DNA of 64,000 bases from Papaver somniferum. Its lineage: Eukaryota; Streptophyta; Magnoliopsida; Ranunculales; Papaveraceae. Below, one piece after another: positions 11,967 through 23,780 of this stretch (position 1 is its first letter; each line of letters begins with the position of its first letter). A model generated the notes under the pieces. The model had not been told where the DNA came from. It made no database searches and was given only the letters and a program-made list of their open reading frames with translations. The stretch is taken from assembly GCF_003573695.1 (NCBI RefSeq), contig NC_039361.1:88368149-88432148 (forward strand), given 5' to 3'. Made by a program: the position numbers and the translations under genes.

Positions 11967-14900
11967 TTACTCCTCCAGAGGGAGCAAATAACGAAGCTCA
12001 ATCTCATCAACATTCACTGTAGTGAAGTTCTCGTAGTATGGCTTCAGTCTATGGCCGTTGACCTTGAAAACTTTCCCAGTTTTAGGACTAGTTATTTCAA
12101 CTGCACCATGAGGAAAAATATTAGTAACAACAAATGGTCCCACGCATCAGGACCTTAACTTTCTAGGAAATAACTTAAGACGAGAATTAAACAAAAGAAC
12201 TTTCTGCCCCAACTTTTTCGAGAAATCATTTTGTTGTGGAATAATTTCGTCTTTTCCTTGTATATATGAGCGCTTTCGTAAGCATCATTTCGTATTTCCT
12301 CTAGCTCATTGATTTGTAGCTTCCTTTGTTTCCCAGCTTCATCGTACTCCATGTTGTACATATTTACCGCCCAGAAAGCTTTATGCTCAAGTTCAACCGG
12401 GAGATGACAAGCTTTGTCATAAACCAACCGATATGGAGACATACCAATTGGTGTCTTGTACGCCGTTCTATATGCCCAAAGTGTAGCATTAATCCTGAGG
12501 CTCCAATCTTTTCTTGTATTATTGACAGTTTTCTCCAGAATGGACTTGATTTCACGATTTGAAACTTCAGCTTGCCCACTAGTTTGTGGGTGATACAGCG
12601 TGCCAACCTTGTGTGTAATGTTGTACTTCTTGAGGAGAGCATGGAAGGATTTCTTGAAGTGCGAACCTCCATCGCTGATAACCACTCGTGGTGTACCATG
12701 TCTAGAGAAAATATATTCCTTCACAAACTCACAAACAACTTGAGAATCATTAGTACGGGTGGCTATGGCTTCCATCCATTTCGAAACATAATCCACAACA
12801 AGAAGTATATAAAATTTTCCATTCGAATTAACAAAAGGACCCATAAAATCAATACCCCACACATCGAATATTTCTACAGCAAGAATTGGTGTGAGTGGCA
12901 TTTGATTTCGAGCACCTGGATTGCCCGTTCGTGGACATTTATCGCAAGATTTGCAAAAAGCATATGCATCCTCAAACAGTGTAGGCCAATAAAATCCACT
13001 CTCAAGAACTTTGAGAGCGGTACGTTTAGAACCAAAGTGACCACCACATGCATAAGAATGATAAAATGACAGAATTGACTGAAATTCAGAGTTAGGTACG
13101 CACCTGTGGATAATCTGATCAGCACCATATTTCCACAAGTAGGGCTCATCCCACACATACTGTTTGGCTATTTTCTTAAGCTTAAGCTTTTGAAAATTAG
13201 ACATCGTACTAGGTACTTGCCTTGTAACCAAATAGTTCACTATATCAGCATACCAATGTGTTGATTCTTCAATCGAAAAGAGTTGTTCGTCTGGAAAACG
13301 ATCCTGTAGGGGAAGTTCTTCTTCGGAAACAAAAAGTCTACTAAGATGATCAGCAATAGTATTCTCAACACCTTTCTTGTCTCTGATTTCAATATTGAAT
13401 TCTTGTAGCAAATGAATCCACCATATAAGTCTTGGCTTAGTCTACTTCTTTTTCAATAGGTACCGAAGTGCTGCGTGATCAGAATATACAATCACTTTTG
13501 TACCGACCAAATAAGCTCTGAATTTTTCTAATGAAAATACTATAGCCAACAACTCCTTTTCAGTGGTCGAATAGTTGATTTGAGCCTCATTTAGGGTCCT
13601 TGATGCATAATAAATCATAGGTGACCTTTTGTCTACTTTCTGACCCAAAACAGCTGCGACTGCATAATCACTTGCATCACACATTAACTCGAACGACAAA
13701 CTTCAGTCAGGTGACTTAATAATTGGTGCAACAGTCAACAATTCCTTCAATTTGTCAAAGGCATCCTTGCACTCCTTGTCGAAGTTAAACGCGACCTCCT
13801 TTTGCAACAATTTGCACATCGACATATATATTTTGGAGAAATCTTTGATAAACCGCCTATAAAAACCTGCATGACCAAGAAACGAGCGAACCCCCCTCAC
13901 CGAAGGGGGGTATTGTAAGTTTCTAATCAAACCTATCTTTGCTTTGTCCACTTCGATCCCTTGAGAGGACACGATGTGACCAAGCACAATTCCATGGTTT
14001 ACCATAAAGTGACATTTCTCCAAATTTAAAACAAGATTAGTGTCTATGCATCTTTTAAGCACAAGTTCAAGATTATTTAAACAAATATCAAATGAATCAC
14101 CATAAACACTGAAATCGTCCATAAATACCTCAATGATGTTTTCCACATAATCAGAAAATATACTTACCATACATCTCTGAAAAGTGGCAGGTGCATTGTC
14201 GTCTATATGCAAACGTACCAAAAGGACAAGTAAAAGTTGTCTTTTCTTGGTCCTCCGGTGCGATAACAATCTGATTGTATCCCGAATAGCCATCCAAAAA
14301 GCAATAATGAGAACATCTCGCTAGCCTTTCCAATATCTGATCAATGAAAGGCAAAGGAAAGTGGTCCTTGAGGGTAGCCGAATTGAGCTTTATGTAGTCT
14401 ATGCACACTCGCCAGCCTGTTTGAACTCTTGTAGGAACAAGTTCATCATCTTGATTTCTGACAACAGTGACACCCGATTTCTTAGGCACCACTTGTATAG
14501 GACTAACCCATTTGCTGTCAGAAATTGGGTAAATCACCCTCACACTTAGTAATTTTAGGATCTCCTTCTTTACGAACTCCATCATCAGTGGGTTAAGCCT
14601 ACGCCGAGCATCACGTACTGGCTTCAAATCATCTTCCATTAGGATTCTATGCATGCACATAGCTGGATTAATGCCTTTGATGTCAGCAATTGTCCAACCA
14701 ATAACTGTTTTATGCTCTTTCAGAACCCTAAGTAAGGGATCTTCTTGTACTGCTGTGAGATTCTTTGCAATAATGACTGGAAGTTCTTCTCCATCACCCA
14801 AGTAAGCGTACTTTAAGTGATCAGATAGAGGCTTCAACTCTAATTTAGGTGCCTGCACAACAGAAGGTAAAAGAACTTCATCAGTTACAGGTAAAGAGAT

Positions 14901-15515
14901 GTATGATAGATTACCTGTTTGAGATTCTTGAAATTCCGTTAAATCACCACACATCTCCACTAGCTCTTTGGTTAAGTCAACGTCCGAATTAGGCATGCCA
15001 TGGACGTCCAAATCAATGCTATTTTGTAGCACGGATTCAGGTTCATCTTCATTGTTCAAATCAAACATCTGTTGTGCTAACGAACCAATAACATCAACAG
15101 AAAATGCAGAATGGACATCACTTGGATAACGCATAGCTTCAAATATGTTTAAGTGTATAATATCTTTGTCGAAATCCATGGTGAGTATCCCAGTATCCCA
15201 ATCAATCTTCGTCTCAGCAGTCTTCATAAATGGTCTCCCAAGAAGTAATGAAGTAGACGAACAATTGTCTCCATTCTGTATATCCACAATATAGAAATCA
15301 ACCAGTAAGATCAATTCATTCACTTGCACCAACACGTATTCCACGACTCCCTTAGGATATATGTTAGACTTATTAGCCAATTGAATGATAATCCATGTCT
15401 CCTTTAGAGGTCCAAGATTCAAAGAATCATAAACATCGGCTGACATGACGCTTATGGAAGCTCCCAAATCAAGCAAAGAACGTTCAAAACGTCTTTCACC
15501 AACAGTAATTGGCAC
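11967..15515 (-). pseudogene. Element G pol pseudogene (PR-RT-RH-IN, Athila type)
   Basis: Pol matures the capsid, copies RNA to DNA and integrates it. Domains from the right: protease with LLDLGASISVM (about 15470) and LLLGRPF; RT with [25 protein letters not shown] (catalytic Asp kept) and FMDDFSV; RNase H with CDASDYAV and TTEKELLA; integrase with an intact HHCC knuckle (FCKSCDKC) and the core [17 protein letters not shown] and [12 protein letters not shown]. After the core the GPF-type C-terminal part ends at a stop at 11967. Breaks include a short deletion with frame change near 14205 that removes the MPFGL region, in-frame stops near 13700 and 13440, and a frame change near 12200. It cannot give a complete product. 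Confidence 0.88.
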
Positions 15516-15578
15516 TGTAAAACCACTAGGATCTTTTCATTTCGTGGGCATGTTTTTCAACAACATAGCTGAAGCACT

Positions 15579-17235
15579 TTATCCCACCTGAGTGACCTCG
15601 TTAGCAATCAACCTATCCTTCCTTGTACACAAATCCTTCAGAACCTTGGCATACCTGGGTACTGTTTTGATAGCCTCAATAAATGGAATGTTGATGTGCA
15701 CCTTGCTGAAAATATCCATGATCTCCTTGTCTAGATCTTGCTTCTTTGACTTGGAAAAACGACTAGGAAAAGGAGGTGGTGTGGTAAAAGTAGGAACCGC
15801 GTCCTTAGGTTGGCCGGTTGAAGTTAACTTTTCCTTTAGAACAGTTTCCACCTCTACTTCCTTTTCTGAGTCGTGACTAACCTTTTCTTGTTGTTTTGGC
15901 TCTTCTGTCTGCTTTCCGCTCCTCAAAAGTACTGCATTAACATTCTCTCTTGGATTCACAAAAGTTTGTGACGGCAGCTTTGTTGATGCTTGCGCCTTCA
16001 GTTGATTAATCTTAGTTGCCATTTGCCCCATCTGAGTATGCAGATCTTTAATGGCGGAGTCGGTCTTCTGCATATGTTGATCAGCTTTCTGTTGACCTTG
16101 TTGGAACATGGAAATCAGAGTATCGATCTTAGAATCTTGATTCTGAGGCTGCGCTTGCGGCTGAGGTTGGAATTGTGGTTTTTGAAAACCACCTTGCCGA
16201 GCATATGGATTAGGAGCCGCAGCTTGCTTGTTTGCGTAGCTGAAGTTCGGGTGATCTTTTCAACCTGGATTATAGGTACTAGAGTATCGATTATACCCTG
16301 GCCTCTAATTAGGGAACACAACATTCAATTGTTCAGACTCTTCTTCATAAGTAGGAATAATCACTGCTGCCATTCTGCACTACCTTTTCGATGTTGCTTA
16401 TCCTTTGCTCTGATTGTGTAGACTCTCCTATATCGCTAACTCTTCTGACACTTGAGTTGTTTATGGTGTAGAATTGTTGAGCGTCGAAGTCATGCTCTCA
16501 ATCAAGCTTGTTGCCTGCGAGATTGTCTTTTCAGTAAGTGAACCACCACCAGCTGCATCAATCAAATTCCTCTGTTCTGGAAGTAATCCTTCATAAAAGT
16601 ATTGGATAATGAGTGCTGAAGATATGTTGTGGTGAGGACAGCTTGCCAACAACTTTTTGTACCCCTCCCAATATTCATGAAGAGACTCTCCGGTAATCTG
16701 CAGAATGCCACTAATCTCCTTGCGAACATCAGCCGCCTTGGAAGCAGGAAAATATTTCTCCAGAAATAGTTTTTTCATTCTAGTCCATGTTGTAATACTC
16801 CCTGGGGGAAGATAATACATCTATTCTTCCGCCATATCTATTAAAGAGAACGGAAAAGCTTGCAGCATTGCCGTATCACTGTCTTCGGTATCTTGCCTAA
16901 GACTTGTCATCTTGTGCTGGAATTTTTGAAGATGGCGGTTTGCATCTTTACCCGGAAGTCCCTTGAACTTCGGTAAATGATGAATCAGACTCCACTTCAG
17001 TTCCACTGGGTTAATTAAAGTAATACACAATGGTTCCGAATCTAAGCATGGAGATGTCAACTCTCATAGCTTCTTCTCCGGAGGTGGAGGTGGTGGAGGA
17101 TCTCTCTCGTCGTCTGTATTAACCATCTCTTCAGTAGATGATTCTTGTTGCGACTGTTGATGTTCTTCCAGTATTGTTCCCCTACGAGTTTTGATTCCGC
17201 ACCTTTCATAATCCCACGGTTTAGGTGCCAGAGAT
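15579..17235 (-). pseudogene. Element G gag pseudogene
   Basis: Gag forms the virus-like particle. The frame opens near 17235 without an ATG (WDYERCGIKTRRG), runs through a Pro-rich segment to a TGA near 17075, then the retrotransposon gag domain (LPKFKGLPGKDANRHL; LPPGSITTWTRMKKLF; CPHHNISSALIIQYFYEG). A TAG at 16821-16823 falls just before MYYLPPGSI, where the family normally has Trp. A stop/frame change near 16460-16110 separates the C-terminal part (16109-15579), which holds the conserved KTVPRYAKVLKDLCTRKDRL. No CCHC knuckle is seen. Several breaks make it non-functional. Confidence 0.82.
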
Positions 17236-17642
17236 TAAGTACCTGAAACCAGAAAAACTAAAGTAAAATCTAGAAAATATTAAAATGTGAAATAAATAAA
17301 TATAAACCTTTTTTTTATATTAACAAAATTAAATATTAACAGAAAATAATATTAATAAACAAAAATAATAACAAAAGTAAAATAATAATAATAATCTAAA
17401 TTGAATTACAATAAATATTAACAGAAAATAAATTAAGGAATAACAACTAAAACTAAAAGAAAAATAATAATAACTATAAGAAAATAAATTAAAGAACAAA
17501 AATATAAAGGAAAATCTAAAAACAAAGTATTGTAAAATAACTAACAACTAAAAGCTAATTAAATTAAAGAAAAATACAAAATAACAAAAGTATTAAATAA
17601 AATTACTAAAATAAAATAAAACAACTAAAAGCTACCGACTGC
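17236..17642 (-). other. Element G A-rich leader between primer site and gag
   Basis: On the plus strand this is an almost pure A/T stretch with repeated aaaataataataa and aactaaaa runs. It has no coding frame and fits an untranslated leader between primer binding site and gag. The F leader (43892-44999) is similarly placed and A-rich in part. Confidence 0.6.
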
Positions 17643-17660
17643 TCCCCGGCAGCGGCGCCA
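17643..17660 (-). promoter_or_regulatory. Element G primer binding site (tRNA-Asp type)
   Basis: On the minus strand TGGCGCCGCTGCCGGGGA, five bases after the LTR. This is the form used by Athila/Tat elements, complementary to the 3' end of tRNA-Asp by family knowledge. Confidence 0.85.
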
Positions 17661-17665
17661 AAAAT

Positions 17666-19754
17666 TGGTGCGCGTCGTTTACGCAACAAATTAATTACAC
17701 CTTTCCACACAATTAACTGGTAATATAATGACAAGGAGTTCGTTCTCACGAAGAGCAGGGAGTTTCTAGTTGTTTAAAAAGTAATTGAAATAGGGTTTTT
17801 AGATTTTCAAATTAAAGTAACTAATAAAACAGAATAATAAATATTAGTTTAAAACAATAAGGAGAAAGATGACTAGGGAATGATTCTCCGTCACAGAACC
17901 GAAGCTTAATTAAATGCAAATTTATTTCTTGCTGAACTTATATTGTTACCAATCGTAAAATAGCAATAAACTCTGTTATCCCCCGGATTCCTATTGTCAC
18001 TGGATACGGAAGCGCTCGACTACCAACTTTTATCCAACCAACCCACCAAGAATAAGCTCTCAAGGTGTAAATTAGTCGAATGCTTTACACTCTGTTAATC
18101 AGGTTGATCCCAGCACCAGACGCATAAGCTCGGCCTGCTTACTAGTGTTATTTTTACACACAATTGCTTAACAAAATCTCTCTGTCAGCTCTTGCGATTT
18201 ACTACTTGTGTAAAGAGTTGATGTGACAATTACACGTATCACCCAACCCTAAACTAGTAGAAGAAATATTGGTTGGATAATTTAATTGATCATTTTAAAT
18301 AACCCCTCAATATTCTTAGACAATAAAATTAATAAAGATAATCAACAATAAAATAAAATTTGAAATAAATGTTGCTAAAGAAAATAATGTTACATGGTTC
18401 AGGAATTTAAAATCATCCCTAATTAATTAAAAACTTTAACTACTCATAATTAAAAAGTACTAGAAAAAATAAATAAAGAAAAATGAATTAAAATGAAACT
18501 GAAAACAGAAGCTCACGGCAAAAGCCAGGAGCTCTCTCTGTTTCTCGCTACAAAGGAAAAATGACCGAAGAAGAAGTGCTCTTTTTTTTTTTTGGTCCTC
18601 TCGAGACCTGTATTTATACCTGAAATCACCACAGCTTTTCCCTAAAATCCGTAATAGACGAAGATAAGAAAGTCGATGGAAAGTTTTTGCTTTATGGGGT
18701 GCTGATTCAGAGTAACAGAGTGCACCTAAAAAATGTGTACATAATTCCCAATCCATTGGATCATCCAAGTACCGCATGTATCTTCGTATGCTCCGTTGAT
18801 CTGTCCAGCTTCAATTGGCCGCGTTGCGTCAGATCATTTCCATTTCCAAAACACTTCTAACATTTTCGGTTCGCATCAGAGTTTGTCGGACCGTTAACAA
18901 AGATCGAAAAGAAACTCTCTCTGTCCTTTGCTTTTGTGCTACGTACGCGCCATCCTTCTTTCATTCTCCTGATACATGAATATATGCATGATCTGTACAC
19001 GGTTTGTTGGACAAAGTCTACTAGGTAGCGGACATGGAAGCCCAAGGTGATGACACCTCATTTCCAAATCCCCATTTTTTACTCAAAACAAAGATATAGG
19101 CTCCACTCATTTTCTCCCGTTTTAGCACCATGAAACCACCTTCTCTACCCTCGATGATTAACTCACTTTGGTGGGTCTCATATTGACTCTTCTGTTAACA
19201 AACGAGAAATGTAGTTCTCCTCCTTCACATGCATGCTTAGTGGACCACATGCAACCAATTGGGCACTCAATTAATTACACCCAATGGTGCCAATAAACCT
19301 TGCCCGTAACGATTCTCTGGTTACACCTTAAGGCCTGATAGACTGCCAATAGTAATGGATGCCCCTTAACATTTTCTGATCTGCCAATAGTACATGCACG
19401 TAAAATGACCATTTTGCCTTTTAGACTTTCAAATTCTTGTTTTACTCATAACTTCTTCATACGGACTCAGGATGACTCCGTTCTTTCGCCATTGACTTCG
19501 TCTTTTCATCCTCTCTAAAATGACGACGAGAACTTTTAGGTTTGAACGAGTTTCTCTTGGTATTTGGCCTCTTCTCCACTTGTAGCTAGCTTCTTTTATT
19601 GCACAATTAAGTGCAATTTCACTTCTTTTTTGGATGATTCACCTACTGAAAGACAAATACAAGAAAACAAGCGTAATATACAATAATCTGCAAGAATACG
19701 AGCAATTACTAGCATGGAATTGACACCAAATAAATGTGAAATATGCACTTATCA
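17666..19754 (-). repeat. Element G 5' LTR (about 2.1 kb)
   Basis: It runs from the primer-site side (plus-strand TGGTGCGCG) to the U3 start (plus-strand end gcacttatca). Only the distal 707 bp (19048-19754) is matched by the left LTR. A minus-strand TATA box lies at 18611-18618. Because the 707-bp part itself has TGAT...ATCA ends, an alternative is that it is a separate short LTR; the polypurine and primer-site positions favour one 2.1-kb LTR. Confidence 0.68.
18611..18618 (-). promoter_or_regulatory. TATA box of G 5' LTR
   Basis: Minus-strand GGTATAAATACAGG, followed downstream by a CT/A-rich transcribed leader. It is the only good TATA box in this LTR. The partner region is missing from the left LTR. 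Confidence 0.55.
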
Positions 19755-19909
19755 CTGTACTTTAGTAAGGGTGTACAAAACTCACGTCCAAACCGTTAAA
19801 AAAAAAGTGAAATTTTTAAAACGTGAAACTCTGAAAAAGGAATTCCTAGAAAAGGAAATCGTTGACACACCAAAAAAAAGGAAATCGCCTTTCTTTACAT
19901 GTATATATA
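19755..19909 (+). other. Segment S, left part (promoter-like)
   Basis: 155 bp between the G 5' LTR and the Helitron block, not matched by B, C or D LTRs. It is A-rich and ends in tatatata, where the Helitrons inserted. Removing the Helitrons joins it to 31047, giving one TA-rich stretch followed by an exon-like leader. It may be the promoter of a gene or gene fragment. Confidence 0.4.
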
Positions 19910-19920
19910 CTAGGATATGA

Positions 19921-19941
19921 CCCGTGACGTGATGGCACGGG
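19921..19941 (-). terminator. Helitron H1 3' hairpin
   Basis: Six-base stem CCCGTG (19921-19926) / CACGGG (19936-19941), seven bases inside the terminal CTAG. Such a hairpin marks the stop point of rolling-circle transposition. Confidence 0.8.
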
Positions 19942-21555
19942 ATTTAATTTGTTCTCGGTGTTGCCGAACGATTGTTTCTTATCTATTTCGACATATGTCC
20001 TGTTAAATCTAACTCCAGTATTATTACATTGTGTCATGTTTTCCTAGATGAAGCATACTTAATTAAATTTGTTTTCGATGCATATTTTTAAACTAATAAT
20101 TAACCAAAAATATGTAAAGCTCTAATAAATGACGGAATTGTGGAATTTTTATGTAAATATTTGTAAAATATGGAAACATTAAAATTGAACGACAACAATT
20201 TTTACATGACTACTACCCCATATTATTCCAATACCGTTACAAAGTTCTTTGAAACTTTGGAACAAAAGTTCTAAAATTGTATACATGGAGAAAAAGAATA
20301 TAAGAGGTGACACATATGCTGGTGTTCATGTTCCCAAAATCCAACATGTCGCGGTTGCCTACACGCTTTTTCAATTTTTCCTATGCATACAAAAATATAG
20401 GATTAACATCCAACTTACTTCAGAAATCAAAGAGAATACATGTACACACACCATTTTGTACATAACCTTGAAAGGAACATTAATGCTTGATGACTACATG
20501 AGGCCAAATTTAACCTATGTCTAACCAACTATTTAAGATAACCCATTCCATACCTAGAATGATTGCCGATATATGTATAAGTGGATTGTTGTTAGGAAAA
20601 TCTTTCATCGAGATCAACATGCCAACGATCAAATGGAAAAAATTATTTGCAAAAGCATGAGTTCCAATAGTTCACCTGTATAAATTGAGAAAAATATCAG
20701 TTCCACATTATATTAAAAAGACATGAAATTTAATAGCTTATTTAAAGAGTAGCTTGATGTGAGACTGCTGCAACGACCAAATGCAAGAGAAATTAATTTT
20801 TAATATAAGATGGTAGTATTGTTGGTGTTCCAAACTTTCTCCAGTTGCATATCCATATTCATTATGAAATAGTGTTACAAATTAACTTTTATAAGGAAAG
20901 ATTGTGCCTAAGGAAATTCTTCATGGCTATCGTACATGCTTTCTAATTTGTTACAGTATCAAAATAAATTACTCTACATAATTGATTTCAAACGACTAAT
21001 CTATAAGAAAGTGACACACTAACTCAACATGATCTTATCCCGATTGAATCATAGGAACTTCAGAATAAAAAAAAGGTAGGGAACTAAGTACGATATTGGA
21101 AAGAGATGTAAGATTTAGTTATAGTCTCATTAATTAACACGACACATGCCACCATCTATTTTTTTCATCCATCATTTTACGGCGAACATAAATCATCAAG
21201 CAACTGATTACTAATTTTATTCCCTAACAAAATTGAATTTTTATTGAACCAACCGACGTTCGACACCACAATCGCAATTCATATTCTATGTTGCTATTGG
21301 ACACTACCAACATATTTTTCATAAAATATTTTCTAGCTTTTCCTTGTTCAGCGAATTCCCAACAAACAGATTTCACAAACTAATATCGGTATAATTATCA
21401 AGTAACATACTAATAACACAAACTCTGACTTTCAGTTATCCTGTCAAAATTGAAATATAGAGATTGTTGCAAGAACCAATGTGTTGGGTGTTGGATCTCT
21501 AATAACAAAATATCTTATTTCGAAGTACATGCATAAAGAGTTAAAAGAGCCAAAT
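19942..21555. other. H1 body, no gene recognised
   Basis: AT-rich Helitron interior. One 91-codon open frame at 20249-20524 (+) matches no family I know and has no homologous copy here, so I do not call it a gene. Confidence 0.5.
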
Positions 21556-21572
21556 GATATGAGAAAACTTAC

Positions 21573-21728
21573 AATTTTACAACCTCCTTGTTCCTGTCAA
21601 CATCCGTAGACCTTCTGTCAAAGCATTCACATAATTGATAATTTACATTTTCTCCAACCTCCGTGGTGTTATACAAACCGAGCTTAAAACTTATTGAAAA
21701 TTGTACGAACTGAACATATAGTAGGTCC
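21573..21728 (-). pseudogene. Captured exon-like segment (copy 1, exon 2)
   Basis: On the minus strand a pyrimidine-rich tract and AG precede 21728, and GTAAGTTTTC follows 21573. The 156 bp has one open frame, with DLLYVQFVQF, GLYNTTEVGENVNYQLCE and DVDRNKEVVKL. I do not recognise the protein. The splice borders, the single open frame and its duplication suggest a gene fragment captured by the Helitron and lying in its sense direction, as is common for plant Helitrons. Its reading phase does not follow directly from the neighbouring exon, so an exon may be missing. Confidence 0.45.
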
Positions 21729-22041
21729 CTGGAAAAAAATACTGAACTTTTATACTTCATCCAAGCTCAAATATTGGTATTAACCAAAAGTAGCTTGTAG
21801 TGAGACCAACAGTACAGAAACGCGAATAAACCTTTCACCCGACCTTATATATATATCTGGCAAACGAATATGACCTTGCGCAAACCCCCTAAATAACATG
21901 TTAATAATAACGATATCCTATATTATACTTCGTGAACATTGCAACAATGGACTCTAGCAGTGCTAAATTCATCCGGAATTAATACGTAATGAAAAGATTT
22001 TTACCAAACCTCGATGTATATAATCAAATATTGGTATTTAC

Positions 22042-22119
22042 CTCGACAGAGAAAACCAACCTGTGTCCTTTCTCCCTTGCTTTAGGTGGTATTTCATCTA
22101 CGAAAAAGTTTCGATGAAC
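22042..22119 (-). pseudogene. Captured exon-like segment (copy 1, exon 1)
   Basis: 78 bp bordered by tttgcAG and GTAAATAC on the minus strand. Exactly one of three frames is open: 26 codons beginning VHRNFFVDEIPPKAREKG. The other two frames contain stops. The parent gene is not recognised. Being a multiple of three with consensus splice borders supports an exon rather than chance. Confidence 0.5.
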
Positions 22120-22236
22120 CTGCAAATTTGAAAAATTGGAATGATAATAAAGCAAAATGCAAAGGCAAGATTTAAAAATATTTTATGAACTAACCTAAAA
22201 CTCAGAAATTAATTAGACTGATATGAGAAAACTTAC

Positions 22237-22392
22237 AATTCTACAACCTCCTTGTTCCTGTCAACATCTGTAGACCTTCTGTCAAAGCATTCACATAATT
22301 GATAATTTACATTTTCTCCAACCTCTGTGGTGTTATACAAAACTGAGCTTAAAACTTATTGAGAATTGTACGAACTGAACATATAGTAGGTC
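22237..22392 (-). pseudogene. Captured exon-like segment (copy 2, exon 2)
   Basis: Duplicate of 21573-21728 with the same donor GTAAG. The acceptor region reads CCAAGGACC instead of CCAGGGACC, and an added base near 22340 breaks the frame. This copy looks less constrained. Confidence 0.4.
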
Positions 22393-22708
22393 CTTGGAAA
22401 AAAATACTGAACTTTTATACTTCATCCAAGCTCAAATATTGGTATTAAGGGTCCAAAAGTAGCTTGTAGTGAGACCAACAGTACAGAAACGCGAATAAAC
22501 CTTTCACCCGACCTTATATATATCTGGCAAACGAATATGACCTTGCGCAAACCCTCTAAATAACATGTTAATAATAATGATATCCTATATTATACTTTGT
22601 GAACATTTCTACAATGGACTCTTGCAGTGCTAAATTCATCCGGAATTAATACGTAATGAAAAGATTTTTACCAAACCTCGATGTATATAATCAAATATTG
22701 GTATTTAC

Positions 22709-22786
22709 CTCGACAGAGAAAACCAACCTGTGTCCTTTCTCCCTTGCTTTAGGTGGTATTTCATCTCCAAAAAAGTTTCGATGAAC
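22709..22786 (-). pseudogene. Captured exon-like segment (copy 2, exon 1)
   Basis: Duplicate of 22042-22119 with the same splice borders and an open frame. One change turns FFVDE into FFGDE. Confidence 0.45.
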
Positions 22787-23554
22787 CTGCAAATTTGAAA
22801 AATTGGAATGATAATAAAGCAAAATACAAAGGCAAGATTTTAAAATATTTTATAAACTAACCTAAAATTCAGAAATTAATTAGACTGCTAACAGATCTAA
22901 CTCAAGTAAAAAAAGGACTAAAATCATCACATACCCACCAGAACAACAAATACAACAAAAGAAAAACAGCCAAAAGACTCCAACTTACCAATACAACAAA
23001 AATGGACCAAAGATTGTAAATCCAAGAGTGCCAAAGTAAACGAAGGACAACAAAGTAAGACTAATTTATAAATGTTTGAAACGTCATTTTTGTTAAATCA
23101 AAATAAGAAAATCAAAGAACCTAATCTACCAGTTGGATCGCCTCTATAATTATTCATATTATAATATAATACCTAAAAATGATTTATGCAGTTGGATACA
23201 GAAAATGTCTATTTATCGGTATTTTGTTCGTAGAATCAACTTCGATTTGACCATATTCGAAGTCTACAAAAAGTGAAAATTTTTGGGTTAGATAAAGCCG
23301 GAAAAATTGCCATAAACAAAAAAAGAAGTACGATGAACTAAAAGCTAATTCAACCGGCAGTGCTCACATATTAACAATTCAAGTGAGACTTGGAAATCAT
23401 ACCAAAAAGTAAATCTACAGGATTAACAATAAAATATAGAACTTGAAAAATAATCAACCTTTATAATTCTTGTTAAGAGGAAGTGGGATGCACAAAATCA
23501 AATTCAAACAAAACTTGATAATCTAAAATAAAATTAATTGGGGGAAAATAAAAA

Positions 23555-23780
23555 TATTCACGATACAAATTTAAAAATGAAATTCTAATTCAGAAAGCAG
23601 AGAGAAATACAAACATTAAGTCGAAAACGATGCAGCTACTGCGCTTAAAAACCAGATTTCAAATACAAACTATAAGAGAACAAATAAAAATATTCATCAT
23701 ACAAATTTAAAAATGAAATTCTAATTCAGAGAGCAGAGAGAAATACAAACATTAAGTCGAAAACAATGCAGTTATTGTGC
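23555..23780. repeat. H1 direct repeat with 137-bp period
   Basis: tattca(c/t)gatacaaatttaaaaatg and the next 85 bases occur at about 23555 and again at 23692. The repeat overlaps the start of the larger 567-bp duplication. Confidence 0.8.

Larger units (their letters stand above)
3341..19754 (-). mobile_element. Element G: degenerate Athila-type Ty3/gypsy element
   Basis: Read leftward, G has a 5' LTR (17666-19754), a tRNA-Asp-type primer site (17643-17660), gag (17235-15579), pol (15515-11967), a long noncoding 3' region with a polypurine tract (9919-9931), and a partial 3' LTR (9918-9485 and 3625-3341, split by a LINE). The DLGAS protease motif, the integrase phrase [13 protein letters not shown] and the primer site point to the Athila lineage. 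No flanking target duplication is found: 5 bp at the left (cttag) and right (ctgta) differ. The left LTR lacks the 1.4 kb next to the primer site, so a deletion has removed the original left end. Confidence 0.8.
21556..22219. repeat. H1 tandem duplication, unit 1 (664 bp)
   Basis: Near-identical to 22220-22887, head to tail. Each unit carries both exon-like pieces. Differences are a few substitutions and indels, for example two extra bases in the tatatata run at 21850. Confidence 0.92.
22220..22887. repeat. H1 tandem duplication, unit 2 (668 bp)
   Basis: Direct repeat of 21556-22219, starting gatatgagaaaactta and ending attaattagactg. The two units abut without spacer. Confidence 0.92.

Noticed and set aside
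14361..14549. Plus-strand open frames across pol and LINE ORF2
   Set aside because: Shadows of the minus-strand coding frames, without independent motifs.
20249..20524. 91-codon open frame in Helitron H1
   Set aside because: No Rep/helicase or RPA-like motif and no second copy. Of a length expected by chance in AT-rich DNA of this size.
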